From: Tsuneonella deserti
GTDB taxonomy: Bacteria; Pseudomonadota; Alphaproteobacteria; Sphingomonadales; Sphingomonadaceae
Assembly (NCBI RefSeq): GCF_014644315.1
Contig: NZ_BMKL01000001.1
Span: 2,491,001-2,555,000 of the forward strand
Direction of reading: 5' to 3'
Length of the DNA stretch: 64,000 nt
Part shown: piece by piece, positions 19,639-28,599 of the stretch
How the letters are laid out: each line of letters opens with the position of its first letter
Position numbering within the stretch: position 1 is the first letter of the stretch
Position numbers and translations under genes: made by a program
The notes under the pieces: generated by a model
Database searches by the model: none
Told to the model about the DNA's origin: nothing
The model's input: the letters and a program-made list of their open reading frames with translations, nothing else

Positions 19639-20412
19639 TCAGCCGGCCAGCTCGACCCATACAGGGACGTGGTCGCTCGCCTTCTCGCGGCCGCGGTATT
19701 CCTTGTCGATACCGGCGGCGGTCATCCGGTCGGCGGCTTCGGGGCTCAGCAGCATGTGGTCTATGCGAAAGCCATGATCCCGCTGCCAGGCCCCCGCCTG
19801 GTAGTCCCAGAACGTCCACAGGCCCCCACGCGGGTTGAGAGCGTCGAGGGCATCGGTCCAACCGTCGCCGAGGATTCGGGCGTACGCGTCGCGCGATTCG
19901 GGTTGCATCAACGCATCGGAGGCCATCGCGCGCGGCGACCAGACGTCCTTGTCCTGCGGGATGACGTTGAAATCACCCACTACCGCGACGGGGATCTCAA
20001 GCGCCCATAGCTCGCGCATCCGAGCGCGAAGGCGTTCCATCCAGGCAAGCTTGTAGTCGAACTTGGGCCCTGGGACCGGGTTGCCGTTCGGCAGATAGAT
20101 GCAGGCGACCCGCACTCCGCCGACATCGGCCTCGATATAGCGGGCATGCTCGTCGGTGGGATCGCCCGGCAGGGTCCGCTGCGCCTCGACCGGCTTCACC
20201 CCGTCGGCAAGGATGGCGACCCCGTTGAAGCCCTTCTGTCCGTGCCAGATGGCCTGGTAGCCGAGCTTTTCGAATTCTTCGTAGGGGAAGCCTTCGTCCT
20301 GGCTCTTCACCTCCTGCAAACAGGCGACTGTAGGACGGCGCTCCTCGAGCCACTCGAGCAGGCGGGGCAGGCGCGCCTTTACGCCGTTGATGTTGAAGGA
20401 TGCGATCCGCAT
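19639..20412 (-). CDS. xth: Exodeoxyribonuclease III
   Basis: 257 residues from the ATG at 20412 (M-R-I-A-S-F-N-I-N-G-V-K-A-R). The metal-binding Glu is in C-L-Q-E-V-K, V-G-D-F-N-V-I-P follows, and the C-terminal D-H-V-P-V-W has the catalytic Asp-His. It cuts abasic sites and degrades DNA 3'-5'. It follows erpA by 10 bases and converges on the cell-wall hydrolase. Confidence 0.95.
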   Translation of the reverse strand: MRIASFNINGVKARLPRLLEWLEERRPTVACLQEVKSQDEGFPYEEFEKLGYQAIWHGQKGFNGVAILADGVKPVEAQRTLPGDPTDEHARYIEADVGGVRVACIYLPNGNPVPGPKFDYKLAWMERLRARMRELWALEIPVAVVGDFNVIPQDKDVWSPRAMASDALMQPESRDAYARILGDGWTDALDALNPRGGLWTFWDYQAGAWQRDHGFRIDHMLLSPEAADRMTAAGIDKEYRGREKASDHVPVWVELAG

Positions 20413-20422
20413 CCCGCCGGTC

Positions 20423-20752
20423 TTAGATGCCAAAGCTCGAACCGCAACCGCAGCCGGCGGCCGCTTGCGGATTTTCGACCTTGAACGCCGCTCCGCCGAG
20501 CGATTCGACGAAATCAACCGTGCTGCCGGCAATCAGGTCGAGGCTGATGGGGTCGACCACCAGCTGGACCCCGTCGCGCTCGGTGACCGTGTCGTCTGAC
20601 TCTGGCGTCTCGGCCAGATCGAACTTGTACTGGAAGCCGGAACAGCCCCCGCCTTCGACCGCGAGGCGCAGAATCGCAGGCTTGCCCTGGCGCTGAGCGA
20701 TCGCGGCAACGCGCGCGGCGGCGCTGGGCGTGAGGATGAGTGGCTCGGCCAT
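20423..20752 (-). CDS. erpA: Iron-sulfur cluster insertion protein ErpA-type
   Basis: 109 residues from the ATG at 20752. It is an A-type carrier with the three cluster-binding cysteines in G-G-G-C-S-G-F-Q and G-C-G-C-G-S-S-F. It delivers clusters to apoproteins. A second A-type protein lies in the SUF operon (51679-52035). Shared transcription with xth is suggested by the 10-base gap. Confidence 0.9.
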   Translation of the reverse strand: MAEPLILTPSAAARVAAIAQRQGKPAILRLAVEGGGCSGFQYKFDLAETPESDDTVTERDGVQLVVDPISLDLIAGSTVDFVESLGGAAFKVENPQAAAGCGCGSSFGI

Positions 20753-20796
20753 ACGGGCAATATGGGGCTTCGGTCGTCCCGGCTCAAGCGGCGCCG

Positions 20797-21228
20797 TCAG
20801 GCCGTCTGGATATAGACCCGCATCGCCTCGGCTTCGGAAGCGATCGCATCGACCTGCGCTTTGACAAGGTCGCCGATCGACACGAAGCCGCACATGGAAC
20901 CGTTCTCCACCACCGGCAGGTGGCGAATGCGCCGGCGGGTCATCAATTCCAGAGCGTCTTCGATCCGCGTGCCCGGCGTGGCCGTGATGGGCGGCGCGGT
21001 CATTACCTCTCCGACCGGTTTGTCGAGGCTCGCCTCGCCTTCGGCCTCAAGGCAGTAGATGACGTCGCGTTCGGAAAAGATGCCGGCAACTTCACCGTCG
21101 CGGATCACCGGCATGGCGCCGATCCGGCGTGCGGCGAGGATCGACACGGCATCGCGCATCCGATCGTTCACGTCGCAAACGATCACTTCGTTGGTCGCGC
21201 GGCGTGCCAGCAAGTGGGCGATGTCCAT
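20797..21228 (-). CDS. CBS domain pair protein
   Basis: 143 residues from the ATG at 21228, preceded by AAAGGGAGA. Two CBS motifs are present: V-C-D-V-N-D-R-M-R-D-A-V-S-I-L with I-G-A-M-P-V-I-R-D-G-E-V-A-G-I-F-S-E-R-D, then I-E-D-A-L-E-L-M with I-R-H-L-P-V-V-E-N-G. CBS pairs bind adenine nucleotides and sense energy state. No partner domain is attached and the target is unknown. It lies 44 bases before erpA on the same strand. Confidence 0.88.
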   Translation of the reverse strand: MDIAHLLARRATNEVIVCDVNDRMRDAVSILAARRIGAMPVIRDGEVAGIFSERDVIYCLEAEGEASLDKPVGEVMTAPPITATPGTRIEDALELMTRRRIRHLPVVENGSMCGFVSIGDLVKAQVDAIASEAEAMRVYIQTA

Positions 21229-21312
21229 AGGACTCTCCCTTTCTCTCAACCCGTGGGACGGAGAGAGTGACACGATTGGGCGCCGAAGGCCAGCATTGCC
21301 CATTGCGGCCGG

Positions 21313-21624
21313 ATGAGCGCATCCCATTTAGGCGCGATGCCCCAGCCCTCCCCGCTCGACGATCCGGAAAGCGCTGCCTTCGCGTGGGGCCGCTACAGGC
21401 GAATAATGCGCCTGATGAGCTGGATCAGCCTGTTCACGGTGGCGCTGGTACTCGTATACCTGTGGGTGACGCTGCCCGGCCTGCCAATACACTTCTACAT
21501 CGCGACCGGCCTCGGCGTTGGCGCTTCGATGCTGCTGATGAGCACGCTGATGGGCCTGGTCTTCATGTCGAACGGCACCGGGCATGACGAGTCGGTCACC
21601 GACTCGCACGATCGCCGCGGCTGA
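21313..21624 (+). CDS. Small membrane protein of unknown function
   Basis: 103 residues with two predicted membrane segments: about 35-55 (W-I-S-L-F-T-V-A-L-V-L-V-Y-L-W) and about 62-85 (Y-I-A-T-G-L-G-V-G-A-S-M-L-L-M). The ends are short and hydrophilic. I do not recognise a family. It is transcribed away from the CBS gene and converges on the ferredoxin-like gene. Confidence 0.65.
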   Translation: MSASHLGAMPQPSPLDDPESAAFAWGRYRRIMRLMSWISLFTVALVLVYLWVTLPGLPIHFYIATGLGVGASMLLMSTLMGLVFMSNGTGHDESVTDSHDRRG

Positions 21625-21629
21625 CCCGG

Positions 21630-22010
21630 TTACTCGCCGCGTTGCGCGGGGTCTTCGCGCAAGCGCAATTCCTGCACCGGCTCGCCGCCGATGAGATGCT
21701 GCCGGATGATCTTCTCGAGCGCCGCCTCGTCGCACGAGTGATACCAGACGCGGTCAGGCCAGACGACCGCGATCGGACCCGCTTCGCAGATCTGCAGGCA
21801 ATCGGCTCTGGTCCGTTGGACCGTCCTTCCCGCCAGGCCCAGCTCTTTCAGCCGGCGCTTGAGATACTTCCACGACCGTGAACCCTGTTCGCGCGAGCAG
21901 CACTTCTGCTTGTCCGACAGGGCGCACAGGAAGATGTGCCGCTCGACATGCTCGCCGCCGATCTTCGCCAGCGCGGCCTGCGCCTTTGCAATATCGGCGG
22001 CCCCGGTCAC
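21630..22010 (-). CDS. Thioredoxin-like (2Fe-2S) ferredoxin
   Basis: 126 residues from a GTG that overlaps the upstream peptidase stop (GTGA); a longer reading would overlap the peptidase by 67 bases. The Cys pattern is [14 protein letters not shown] and [10 protein letters not shown], the four-ligand arrangement of thioredoxin-fold [2Fe-2S] ferredoxins. The C-terminus V-W-P-D-R-V-W-Y is typical of the family. The electron partner is unknown. Confidence 0.88.
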   Translation of the reverse strand: MTGAADIAKAQAALAKIGGEHVERHIFLCALSDKQKCCSREQGSRSWKYLKRRLKELGLAGRTVQRTRADCLQICEAGPIAVVWPDRVWYHSCDEAALEKIIRQHLIGGEPVQELRLREDPAQRGE

Positions 22011-24148
22011 TTGCCCGAGGTCTGCGCGGGCTTGAGCCAGCGATCGAGCCAGTCGAACACCGTCTTGTGCCACTGGAGCGAGTTCTTTCCCTTGAGCACC
22101 CAGTGGTTCTCATCCGGAAACACCAGCAGTTGGCCGGGTACGCCCTTCATCTGCAGCGCGGTGAAGGCGGCCAGGCCCTGGGTGTAAGGGATGCGGAAGT
22201 CCTTTTCGCTGGTGATGACCAGCATCGGCGTCTTCCAGTTGTCGACGTAATTCACCGGGTTCCACTTTTCGTAGGCGGCGGGATCCTCGAAGTAGGTCTT
22301 GCCGCCGTGCTCCCAGGTGTCGAACCACAGTTCTTCGGTTTCGTATGCCATCGCGCGCGCATCGAACACGCCGTCATGCTGGACGAGGCACTTGAACTTG
22401 TCGGGCCAGCGGCCGGCGATCCAGTTCATCATGTATCCGCCATAGCTGGCCCCCATCGCACAGGCATTGTCCCCGTCGATCTGGCCGTCGAGCGCGACCG
22501 CGGCGGCAAAGCCCTTCTGCAGGTCCTCCAGCGGCTTCCCGCCCCAGTCGTTGGTGATGCTGTCCGTGAAAGCCTGGCCGTAGCCTGTGCTGCCGTGGAA
22601 ATCGACCGACACCACCGCGTAGCCCTGGCTGGCGACCACGCGCGGATTCCAGCGGCTCGACCACGAATCGTCGAAGCTACCCTGCGGCCCGCCATGGACG
22701 TAGAGAATCGCCGGCATCGGGCCCTTCTTGCCGTCGAGCTTCGTAATCTGGCCCCATACGGTGTCGCCGTTCGCGCCCCTGAAGCTGAAGCGGCGGGTCA
22801 CGATCGGTGCCCGCTTGCCCATGATAGACGTCGCTGCATCGGTCAGCGGAGTGGCCTGGCCCCAATTCTTCGACAGGTAGAGCTCGTTCGGGGCGCCGAT
22901 CGAGTTGCGGGTGAACACGAGGTCGCCTCCTGACAGCGGCACCACGTCACCGATATGCGCTTCGTTGCCCGCCATCAGGTCGAGCTTCTCGACCTTGCCG
23001 GTGACGGGATCGATGCGGAATACCGGCGTATCGAGGACGTCGCCCGCGGTGGCGACGATCCAGCGCGAATCCGGCGTCCACGCGAGCGAGCCGGCCGAAC
23101 GGTCCCAATCGGTCGTCAGTGCCCGCACCTTTCCGGTGGCGAGCTCGCGCAGCATCACGGTAAGCTTGTCAGCCTCATAGCCTGGGCGGGCCATCGCGGC
23201 GTAGGCGAGCCATTTACCGTCGGGAGAGGGGGCGGGCAGCGTGTCGGTCCCCTCGTTGGCTTGGGTCAGGTTGACCGGCGCGCGGCCGGAAAGGTCGTTG
23301 AACCACAAGTCGATGTTGGTGGAGCGCGGTTCGTCCGCATCGGCCTTGCGCGCGGCAAAGAACAGCCCGTGGCCGTTCGCGGCCCAGGCAACGTCTTCGC
23401 CGCCGCCGAATGGCTTCGTGGGCGTGTCGCCGACCAGAGCGCCCTTGCCTGCCGGGCCATCCAGCGGAACTCCGTCCCCCGTCGCCTTGCCGCCGACGAG
23501 CGGGAACGCAAACGTGCGGCCATAGACTCCCGGCGTTTCCCACTGGTCCCAGTGCCGGACGAAGCCGGTGCTGGCATCGTAGAGCCGGCCGGTGCCCGGG
23601 CCCGGCAGGTGGGTCGATCCGTCGGGATCGCAGCCAAAACCGGCGCACTCCCGCCCAACGTCTCCCCACACAGCGATACGCGTGGCATCAGGAGACAGCG
23701 CAAAACCGGCAACCGCGGCCTTGAGCGCGGTAACTTGCGAAACGTCCGCCGCGCTGCCGTCCGCGCTGATCCGGGCACGCCAGACCTGGTCGCTGCCGCC
23801 CTCGCCGCGGTCGGACAGGAAGTAAAGCCAGCCGTCATCGCCGAAGGCCGGACTGGATGCCGTGCCACCTAGGTCAATCCGCCGTGGCATCGCCTTCGCG
23901 TCTGCAAGGCTGCGTACGAAAAGCGCGGTGGAGCGCTTGAAGCTGGCCGGGTCGGTTTCGGTGACCGGGTACACCGCCATTGTCCCGTCACCACTCACCG
24001 CTGCGCCGCCGAGTCGCGGAAGCGTCACCAGATCCTGCGCGCTGAACGGCGCCCGCGCGTCCGCTCGCGCGGCTTTTGGCTTGGCGGCGGCGGGGGAGGC
24101 GATCGCGCAAAGCGCGGCGAGAGCTGCGAGCCCGGTGGTCTTTTTCAT
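22007..24148 (-). CDS. S9 family prolyl oligopeptidase-type peptidase
   Basis: 713 residues with a signal peptide ending A-S-P-A-A-A near residue 22. A beta-propeller region runs to about residue 470 and a C-terminal alpha/beta hydrolase follows. The nucleophile Ser is in G-A-S-Y-G-G-Y-M and the His in P-D-E-N-H-W-V. Exported dipeptidyl or acylaminoacyl peptidases of this type are abundant in sphingomonads and degrade peptides in the periplasm. It overlaps the ferredoxin-like gene by 4 bases. Confidence 0.92.
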   Translation of the reverse strand: MKKTTGLAALAALCAIASPAAAKPKAARADARAPFSAQDLVTLPRLGGAAVSGDGTMAVYPVTETDPASFKRSTALFVRSLADAKAMPRRIDLGGTASSPAFGDDGWLYFLSDRGEGGSDQVWRARISADGSAADVSQVTALKAAVAGFALSPDATRIAVWGDVGRECAGFGCDPDGSTHLPGPGTGRLYDASTGFVRHWDQWETPGVYGRTFAFPLVGGKATGDGVPLDGPAGKGALVGDTPTKPFGGGEDVAWAANGHGLFFAARKADADEPRSTNIDLWFNDLSGRAPVNLTQANEGTDTLPAPSPDGKWLAYAAMARPGYEADKLTVMLRELATGKVRALTTDWDRSAGSLAWTPDSRWIVATAGDVLDTPVFRIDPVTGKVEKLDLMAGNEAHIGDVVPLSGGDLVFTRNSIGAPNELYLSKNWGQATPLTDAATSIMGKRAPIVTRRFSFRGANGDTVWGQITKLDGKKGPMPAILYVHGGPQGSFDDSWSSRWNPRVVASQGYAVVSVDFHGSTGYGQAFTDSITNDWGGKPLEDLQKGFAAAVALDGQIDGDNACAMGASYGGYMMNWIAGRWPDKFKCLVQHDGVFDARAMAYETEELWFDTWEHGGKTYFEDPAAYEKWNPVNYVDNWKTPMLVITSEKDFRIPYTQGLAAFTALQMKGVPGQLLVFPDENHWVLKGKNSLQWHKTVFDWLDRWLKPAQTSGK

Positions 24149-24190
24149 GAGCCCCCGACTAGCGGGCGCGCCCGGCGGAGGAAAGCGCCT

Positions 24191-24718
24191 TTAGCCGCGC
24201 TTGCCGGCAATGCGCGCAATCTCGTCCTTCACCAGCCGTTCGACCATGTCGGGCAGGTGCTTGTCGAGCCACTCGCTGAGCATCGGGCGCAGAAGATCCC
24301 GCGTAAGGCCTTCGAGCGAGGTCTCGCCCGACCGCACGATCTGCGGCGGAACCCCGGGCTCGGCGAGCATCGCCAGCGCGGCGAGGTTATGGCGCATCGA
24401 GACGCGCGCGGCCTCGGTCACGAGCGGACCATCCTCGACGAGATCCTCGTCGTCAGCCTTGTCCCGGTCGGCATCGTGAATGTCGTCGGAAGTCTCGGCG
24501 TCCTGGTACTCGGCAGCCTGCTCGACGTAATCGGCCGCCGCAAGGTCGAGCACTTCGCCCGCTTCTTCGGCATCCACGGGTTCGGGCAGGCTGTCGGAAA
24601 GCCCTTCGTTCTCACGCCGGCGGCGCGTCTCGAAAGCGCTGGCGCGGTTGTCCCGCGCGATCACTTTCTTGATCGATTCGAGGATTTCCTCGACCGAAGC
24701 TTCGCCGTCCTGGCGCAT
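24191..24718 (-). CDS. popZ: Polar organizing protein PopZ-like (DUF2497)
   Basis: 175 residues from the ATG at 24718; a TTG two codons earlier is also in frame. Three parts: an N-terminal helix with S-V-E-E-I-L-E-S-I-K-K-V-I, an acidic central stretch rich in Asp and Glu (about residues 38-98), and C-terminal helices with L-L-R-P-M-L-S-E-W-L-D-K-H-L-P. This is the architecture of PopZ, which forms a polar condensate and anchors ParB-parS in Caulobacter. Its position 19 kb from parS fits that role. It follows tolC by 18 bases. Confidence 0.85.
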   Translation of the reverse strand: MRQDGEASVEEILESIKKVIARDNRASAFETRRRRENEGLSDSLPEPVDAEEAGEVLDLAAADYVEQAAEYQDAETSDDIHDADRDKADDEDLVEDGPLVTEAARVSMRHNLAALAMLAEPGVPPQIVRSGETSLEGLTRDLLRPMLSEWLDKHLPDMVERLVKDEIARIAGKRG

Positions 24719-24736
24719 GTTCAAAGGGCCCCCGCC

Positions 24737-26230
24737 TCAATAGACGCCGCTGCCGGGCGTCGAATCATCGTTAACGGGAATGTCCGCGCCCGGGGCGGGT
24801 ATGTCAACGGTGCGCGTGGACTGCACGACTGGATCGGGATCGCGCTCCCAGTCCCACCACTTGTTCTTCACCCGGTCGTAATTGATTTGCGGATCGTAGA
24901 GCGGGCCGTCGTCATCCAGGCCCAGGTCACGCGCCTCGGCCTTGCCCATGGCCGCCAGCAGGCTGAAACCCGCCACATAGGCATTGCGCCGCGCGGTCAC
25001 CAACTGCGCCCGGGCCGCGACGAGTTCCTGCTCGGCGTCGAGAATGTCGAGAATCGTGCGATTGCCTACAGTGCTTTCGGCACGGACGCCTTCAAGGCTC
25101 AGTGCAGCCGCCTCGATCGCCACCTGCGTGCTATCGATGATCTGGTTAGCGGCCTGCCAGCTCGAATAGGCGGAGCGCACTTGCGCGATCACGTCACGTT
25201 CGGCTGCAATGACGTTTTCCTGGGCCGCTGCCGAGCGTGCCTGCGCCTGGCGCTGGAGCGCCGCGGGACGCCCGCCCTGAAAGATCGGAATCGACACCTG
25301 AACTCCGGCCTGCACCCCGAGGCCCGACTGGGAGACACTGACGCCCGGCGCGGGACCGTCGAGCGAACCGAGGTAGTTGCTGTAATCGCTGCCGGTAAAG
25401 ACCGAAACCTTCGGGAGGCGCCCGGCGCCGGCGACGTCGATGTCGTACCTTGAAGCATCGGCCCGCTCCCGCGCGGCGATGAGATCGGGATTGTTGTCGA
25501 GCGCCGTCGCGACGGCCTCGGCTGCGCTGGCGGGCAGCCCCGGCAGCGGGGGTGGCGGCTGGAGATCGTCGGGTGCCATCCCGGTCACGCGAATGTAATC
25601 CTCGCGCGCGCTGATGAGGTTCGCCTGCGCGCTCCTCAGATCACCCTGCGCGATGGCGAGGCGCGCCTGCGACTGGGCAACGTCGGTGCGGGTGAGGTCA
25701 CCGATCTCGAACCGGTCGCTGGTGGCCTGGGAGTTGACCGTCAGCACATCGACCTGGTTGGCGCTCAGCTGCACCAGCGCCTCCCCGCGGATCACGTCCA
25801 TGTAGGCGGCGACGGCCTGGGTGAAGATCGAGGACTCGGTCCCACGCAGATCGGCCTGTCCGGCCTCGACCCGAGTCTCTGCCGCCTTGATCGAATTCTT
25901 GACCGCTCCGCCCGAATAGATCGGCACGCCCAGATCGATGCTGGCACCCAGCGAGCGCGACGGCGCGAACTGGCTGTCCGAGCTCTGTTTCACGAACTCG
26001 ACGTACTGAACGCTACCAGTGGCATTCGGGCGTCCGGCAGATTTCTCGAGCGGCACGGTCTCGTCGGTGGCCCGCTGCTGGGCCCGCGCGCTCTGCAAGA
26101 TTGGGTTGGTCCGGTAGGCACCATTAAGTGCGTCGCGTAGCGTATCGGCCGCCGCGGGAGCGGGAAGCGCGCATGCAGCCAAACCGGCTCCGGCAAGAAG
26201 GAGCGGCTTCAGCCTCGCTCGAATGGTCAT
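24737..26230 (-). CDS. tolC: TolC family outer membrane efflux protein
   Basis: 497 residues from the ATG at 26230, 2 bases after the upstream stop. A signal peptide ends at A-P-A-A-A. Two OEP repeats follow, about 35-240 and 260-450, of long amphipathic helices with strand pairs (A-V-A-A-Y-M-D-V-I and R-S-A-Y-S-S-W-Q). It forms the trimeric outer-membrane channel for type I secretion and RND pumps. Its place between the methyltransferase-like gene and popZ has no obvious pump partner. Confidence 0.93.
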   Translation of the reverse strand: MTIRARLKPLLLAGAGLAACALPAPAAADTLRDALNGAYRTNPILQSARAQQRATDETVPLEKSAGRPNATGSVQYVEFVKQSSDSQFAPSRSLGASIDLGVPIYSGGAVKNSIKAAETRVEAGQADLRGTESSIFTQAVAAYMDVIRGEALVQLSANQVDVLTVNSQATSDRFEIGDLTRTDVAQSQARLAIAQGDLRSAQANLISAREDYIRVTGMAPDDLQPPPPLPGLPASAAEAVATALDNNPDLIAARERADASRYDIDVAGAGRLPKVSVFTGSDYSNYLGSLDGPAPGVSVSQSGLGVQAGVQVSIPIFQGGRPAALQRQAQARSAAAQENVIAAERDVIAQVRSAYSSWQAANQIIDSTQVAIEAAALSLEGVRAESTVGNRTILDILDAEQELVAARAQLVTARRNAYVAGFSLLAAMGKAEARDLGLDDDGPLYDPQINYDRVKNKWWDWERDPDPVVQSTRTVDIPAPGADIPVNDDSTPGSGVY

Positions 26231-26232
26231 GA

Positions 26233-26832
26233 TCAGAAGGTCCACGCCTTAGGTCTGTCAAACGCAGCGATGCGTGGGATGCCCATCTCCGCCAGTGGCA
26301 GAAGGGCAACGGCGCCTGAGGTCTTGCGGCCGATCGCCAGCCGGCTCACCCCATCGTCGACGATTCCCGTCGCGACGCGGGCACCCTCGGCCAGGCGCTC
26401 CACCAATTGGTCCGGCAGATGCTCCGCGGCACCGTCGACCAGCAGAACGGAGTAGCCACCGGCTCCGCTGCCCGAGAACACCTCCGCCGGTGACAGGACC
26501 GCGACCGAGCGTGCGAGGCCTTCGAGCAGGGCCGGAAGATAGCCGCTGCCCCCATCGACAACGAGGACGCTGTCGGCATGGGTAGGCCTTGCCTCGGAGA
26601 GGAGGCGCGCATGGAACAGCGGTGACGCGAGAACCCCGTCGTTATCGAGGCGCACCGCGCGGTCGGTGTAGGCGGCTGCTCTAGCCTCCTGCGGGACGAA
26701 ATCCTCGCGCGGAACGCTGGCGAAACGCGCCAGGACCCACGGCTCGTTGACCCCGCTGGTTCGCAGCTGGCTGTCGATCATCGCGCGCCGGGCGGTTTCG
26801 AAATCGGTCGAATTGGGAGCGGCAGTAGCCAT
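26233..26832 (-). CDS. Protein-L-isoaspartate O-methyltransferase family protein
   Basis: 199 residues. The family order is R-A-M-I-D-S-Q-L-R-T, V-P-R-E-D-F-V-P, then D-N-D-G-V-L-A-S-P, where true Pcm has a strong S-Q-P motif. The SAM loop G-x-G-x-G reads V-V-D-G-G-S-G-Y, weaker than usual. This points to a Pcm-like protein that may not repair isoaspartate. Its close link to tolC is often seen in alphaproteobacteria. Function is uncertain. Confidence 0.75.
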   Translation of the reverse strand: MATAAPNSTDFETARRAMIDSQLRTSGVNEPWVLARFASVPREDFVPQEARAAAYTDRAVRLDNDGVLASPLFHARLLSEARPTHADSVLVVDGGSGYLPALLEGLARSVAVLSPAEVFSGSGAGGYSVLLVDGAAEHLPDQLVERLAEGARVATGIVDDGVSRLAIGRKTSGAVALLPLAEMGIPRIAAFDRPKAWTF

Positions 26833-26915
26833 TTTCTCTAAACCTGTATTACTCGTATAACACGGCAGGTCAACGCCCTGCTCTTACGCATAAAGCCGCA
26901 GGCGCGCCAAGCGCT

Positions 26916-26944
26916 TTGACGCCTTGCGCCATCGAAGACTATCG
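26916..26944 (+). promoter_or_regulatory. Candidate promoter of fumarase
   Basis: TTGACG at 26916-26921, a 17-base spacer and CTATCG at 26939-26944, 36 bases before the fumarase ATG. The first hexamer fits alphaproteobacterial sigma-70 promoters and the second fits partly. A mirror candidate for the methyltransferase-like gene (GTTGAC-N17-TAATAC on the minus strand, 26846-26874) would leave almost no leader, so I do not list it. Confidence 0.4.
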
Positions 26945-26980
26945 GGCTGTTGCGAATCTGCGGGCAAGGGATAGGTTTCG

Positions 26981-28522
26981 ATGAGCGACTTGAATATGGC
27001 CGATCCGGTGACGATCCGGGAGGAGGATCTCGTCGAGAGCGTCGCGGACGCGCTGCAATTCATCAGCTACTACCACCCCATGGACTATATCCGCGCGCTC
27101 GGCGCGGCTTACGAGGCGGAGCGGGGCCCGGCGGCAAAGGACGCAATCGCGCAGATCCTCACCAACAGCCGAATGTGCGCCGAAGGCCACAGGCCGATCT
27201 GCCAGGACACGGGCATCGTCAACGTCTTCGTGAAATGGGGACAGGATTGCCGGCTGGGTTCAAGCCGCAGCCTGCAGGACGTGGTCGATGAAGGCGTGCG
27301 CCGCGCCTACAACCACCCGGAGAACAAGCTGCGCGCCTCGGTCCTCGCCGACCCCGCGTTCACCCGCCGCAACACCCGCGACAACACGCCCTGCGTGCTG
27401 TCGGTGGAAATGGTGCCGGGCAACACCGTTTCCGTCGACGTCGCCGCCAAGGGAGGCGGCAGCGAGAACAAGTCGAAGTTCAAGATGATGAATCCCAGCG
27501 ATTCGATCGTTGACTGGGTGCTTGAGATGCTGCCGCAGATGGGCGCCGGCTGGTGTCCGCCAGGGATGCTCGGCATCGGCATCGGCGGCACTGCCGAACA
27601 CTGCGTCAGGCTCGCCAAGCAGAGCCTGATGGAGCCGATCGACATGGCGCAGCTCAAGGCGCGCGGCCCTCAGAACGACCTCGAGGCGCTGCGGATCGAG
27701 ATATTCGACAAGGTGAACGCGCTCGGCATCGGTGCGCAGGGTCTGGGCGGCCTGGCGACGATTCTCGACGTAAAGATCCTCGACTGGCCTTGCCATGCAG
27801 CGGGCAAGCCGGTGGCGATGATCCCCAACTGCGCTGCCACCCGCCACGCGCACTTTACCCTCGATGGTTCCGGCCCGGCGTTTCTGGAACCGCCGAGCCT
27901 GGACCAATGGCCCGAAGTGCACTGGCAGCCTGACGCCGCAGCGAGGCGCGTCGATCTCGATCACCTGACGCCCGAGGAAGTGCAGAGCTGGAAGGCGGGC
28001 GACCGGCTGCTGCTCAACGGCGCGATGCTGACCGGGCGCGACGCCGCACACAAGCGCATCGCCGATATGCTGGCAAAGGGCGAGGAGCTGCCCGTGAGCT
28101 TCAAGGGGCGCGCAATCTACTACGTCGGTCCGGTCGACCCCGTGATGGGTGAGGTGGTCGGTCCTGCCGGGCCGACAACGGCGACCCGGATGGACAAGTT
28201 CACGGACACGATGCTTCAGCTCGGCCTGCTGGCCATGATCGGCAAGGCGGAGCGAGGGCAGGGCGCGGTGCAGGAAATCGCGCGGCACAAGGTCGCCTAC
28301 CTGATGGCGGTCGGCGGCGCGGCCTATCTGGTAAGCCGGGCGATCCGCGAGGCGCGGGTGGTGGCGTTCGAGGACCTCGGGATGGAGGCGATCTACGAAT
28401 TCCGGGTGACCGACATGCCGGTAACCGTCGCGGTCGATTCCACCGGCGCCAATGTCCACACCCTCGCTCCCGCCGAGTGGCGCGCGAAGATCGCTGCCGA
28501 GCATCTGTTGCCGACTGCGTGA
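26981..28522 (+). CDS. fumA: Fumarate hydratase class I
   Basis: 513 residues, the usual length. The N-terminal iron-sulfur domain has I-C-Q-D-T-G-I-V-N-V-F, G-M-L-G-I-G-I-G-G-T-A-E and P-N-C-A-A-T-R-H. The C-terminal domain has Y-Y-V-G-P-V-D-P-V-M-G-E-V-V-G-P-A-G-P-T-T-A-T-R-M-D (split here across a loop). These are the class I [4Fe-4S] fumarase signatures. It converts fumarate to malate in the TCA cycle. Dependence on a 4Fe-4S cluster links it to the SUF operon in this window. Confidence 0.95.
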   Translation: MSDLNMADPVTIREEDLVESVADALQFISYYHPMDYIRALGAAYEAERGPAAKDAIAQILTNSRMCAEGHRPICQDTGIVNVFVKWGQDCRLGSSRSLQDVVDEGVRRAYNHPENKLRASVLADPAFTRRNTRDNTPCVLSVEMVPGNTVSVDVAAKGGGSENKSKFKMMNPSDSIVDWVLEMLPQMGAGWCPPGMLGIGIGGTAEHCVRLAKQSLMEPIDMAQLKARGPQNDLEALRIEIFDKVNALGIGAQGLGGLATILDVKILDWPCHAAGKPVAMIPNCAATRHAHFTLDGSGPAFLEPPSLDQWPEVHWQPDAAARRVDLDHLTPEEVQSWKAGDRLLLNGAMLTGRDAAHKRIADMLAKGEELPVSFKGRAIYYVGPVDPVMGEVVGPAGPTTATRMDKFTDTMLQLGLLAMIGKAERGQGAVQEIARHKVAYLMAVGGAAYLVSRAIREARVVAFEDLGMEAIYEFRVTDMPVTVAVDSTGANVHTLAPAEWRAKIAAEHLLPTA

Positions 28523-28599
28523 CCTGCGTCGATGAAACGCCGACCGCGTTCGACGCGCGCGCTGGCGTGCCATCGGCGGACGCTGCACAAGCGGGGCCG

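Noticed and set aside
26846..26874. Minus-strand promoter GTTGAC-N17-TAATAC for the methyltransferase-like gene
   Set aside because: It would start transcription about 7 bases before the ATG, leaving no room for the ribosome site.
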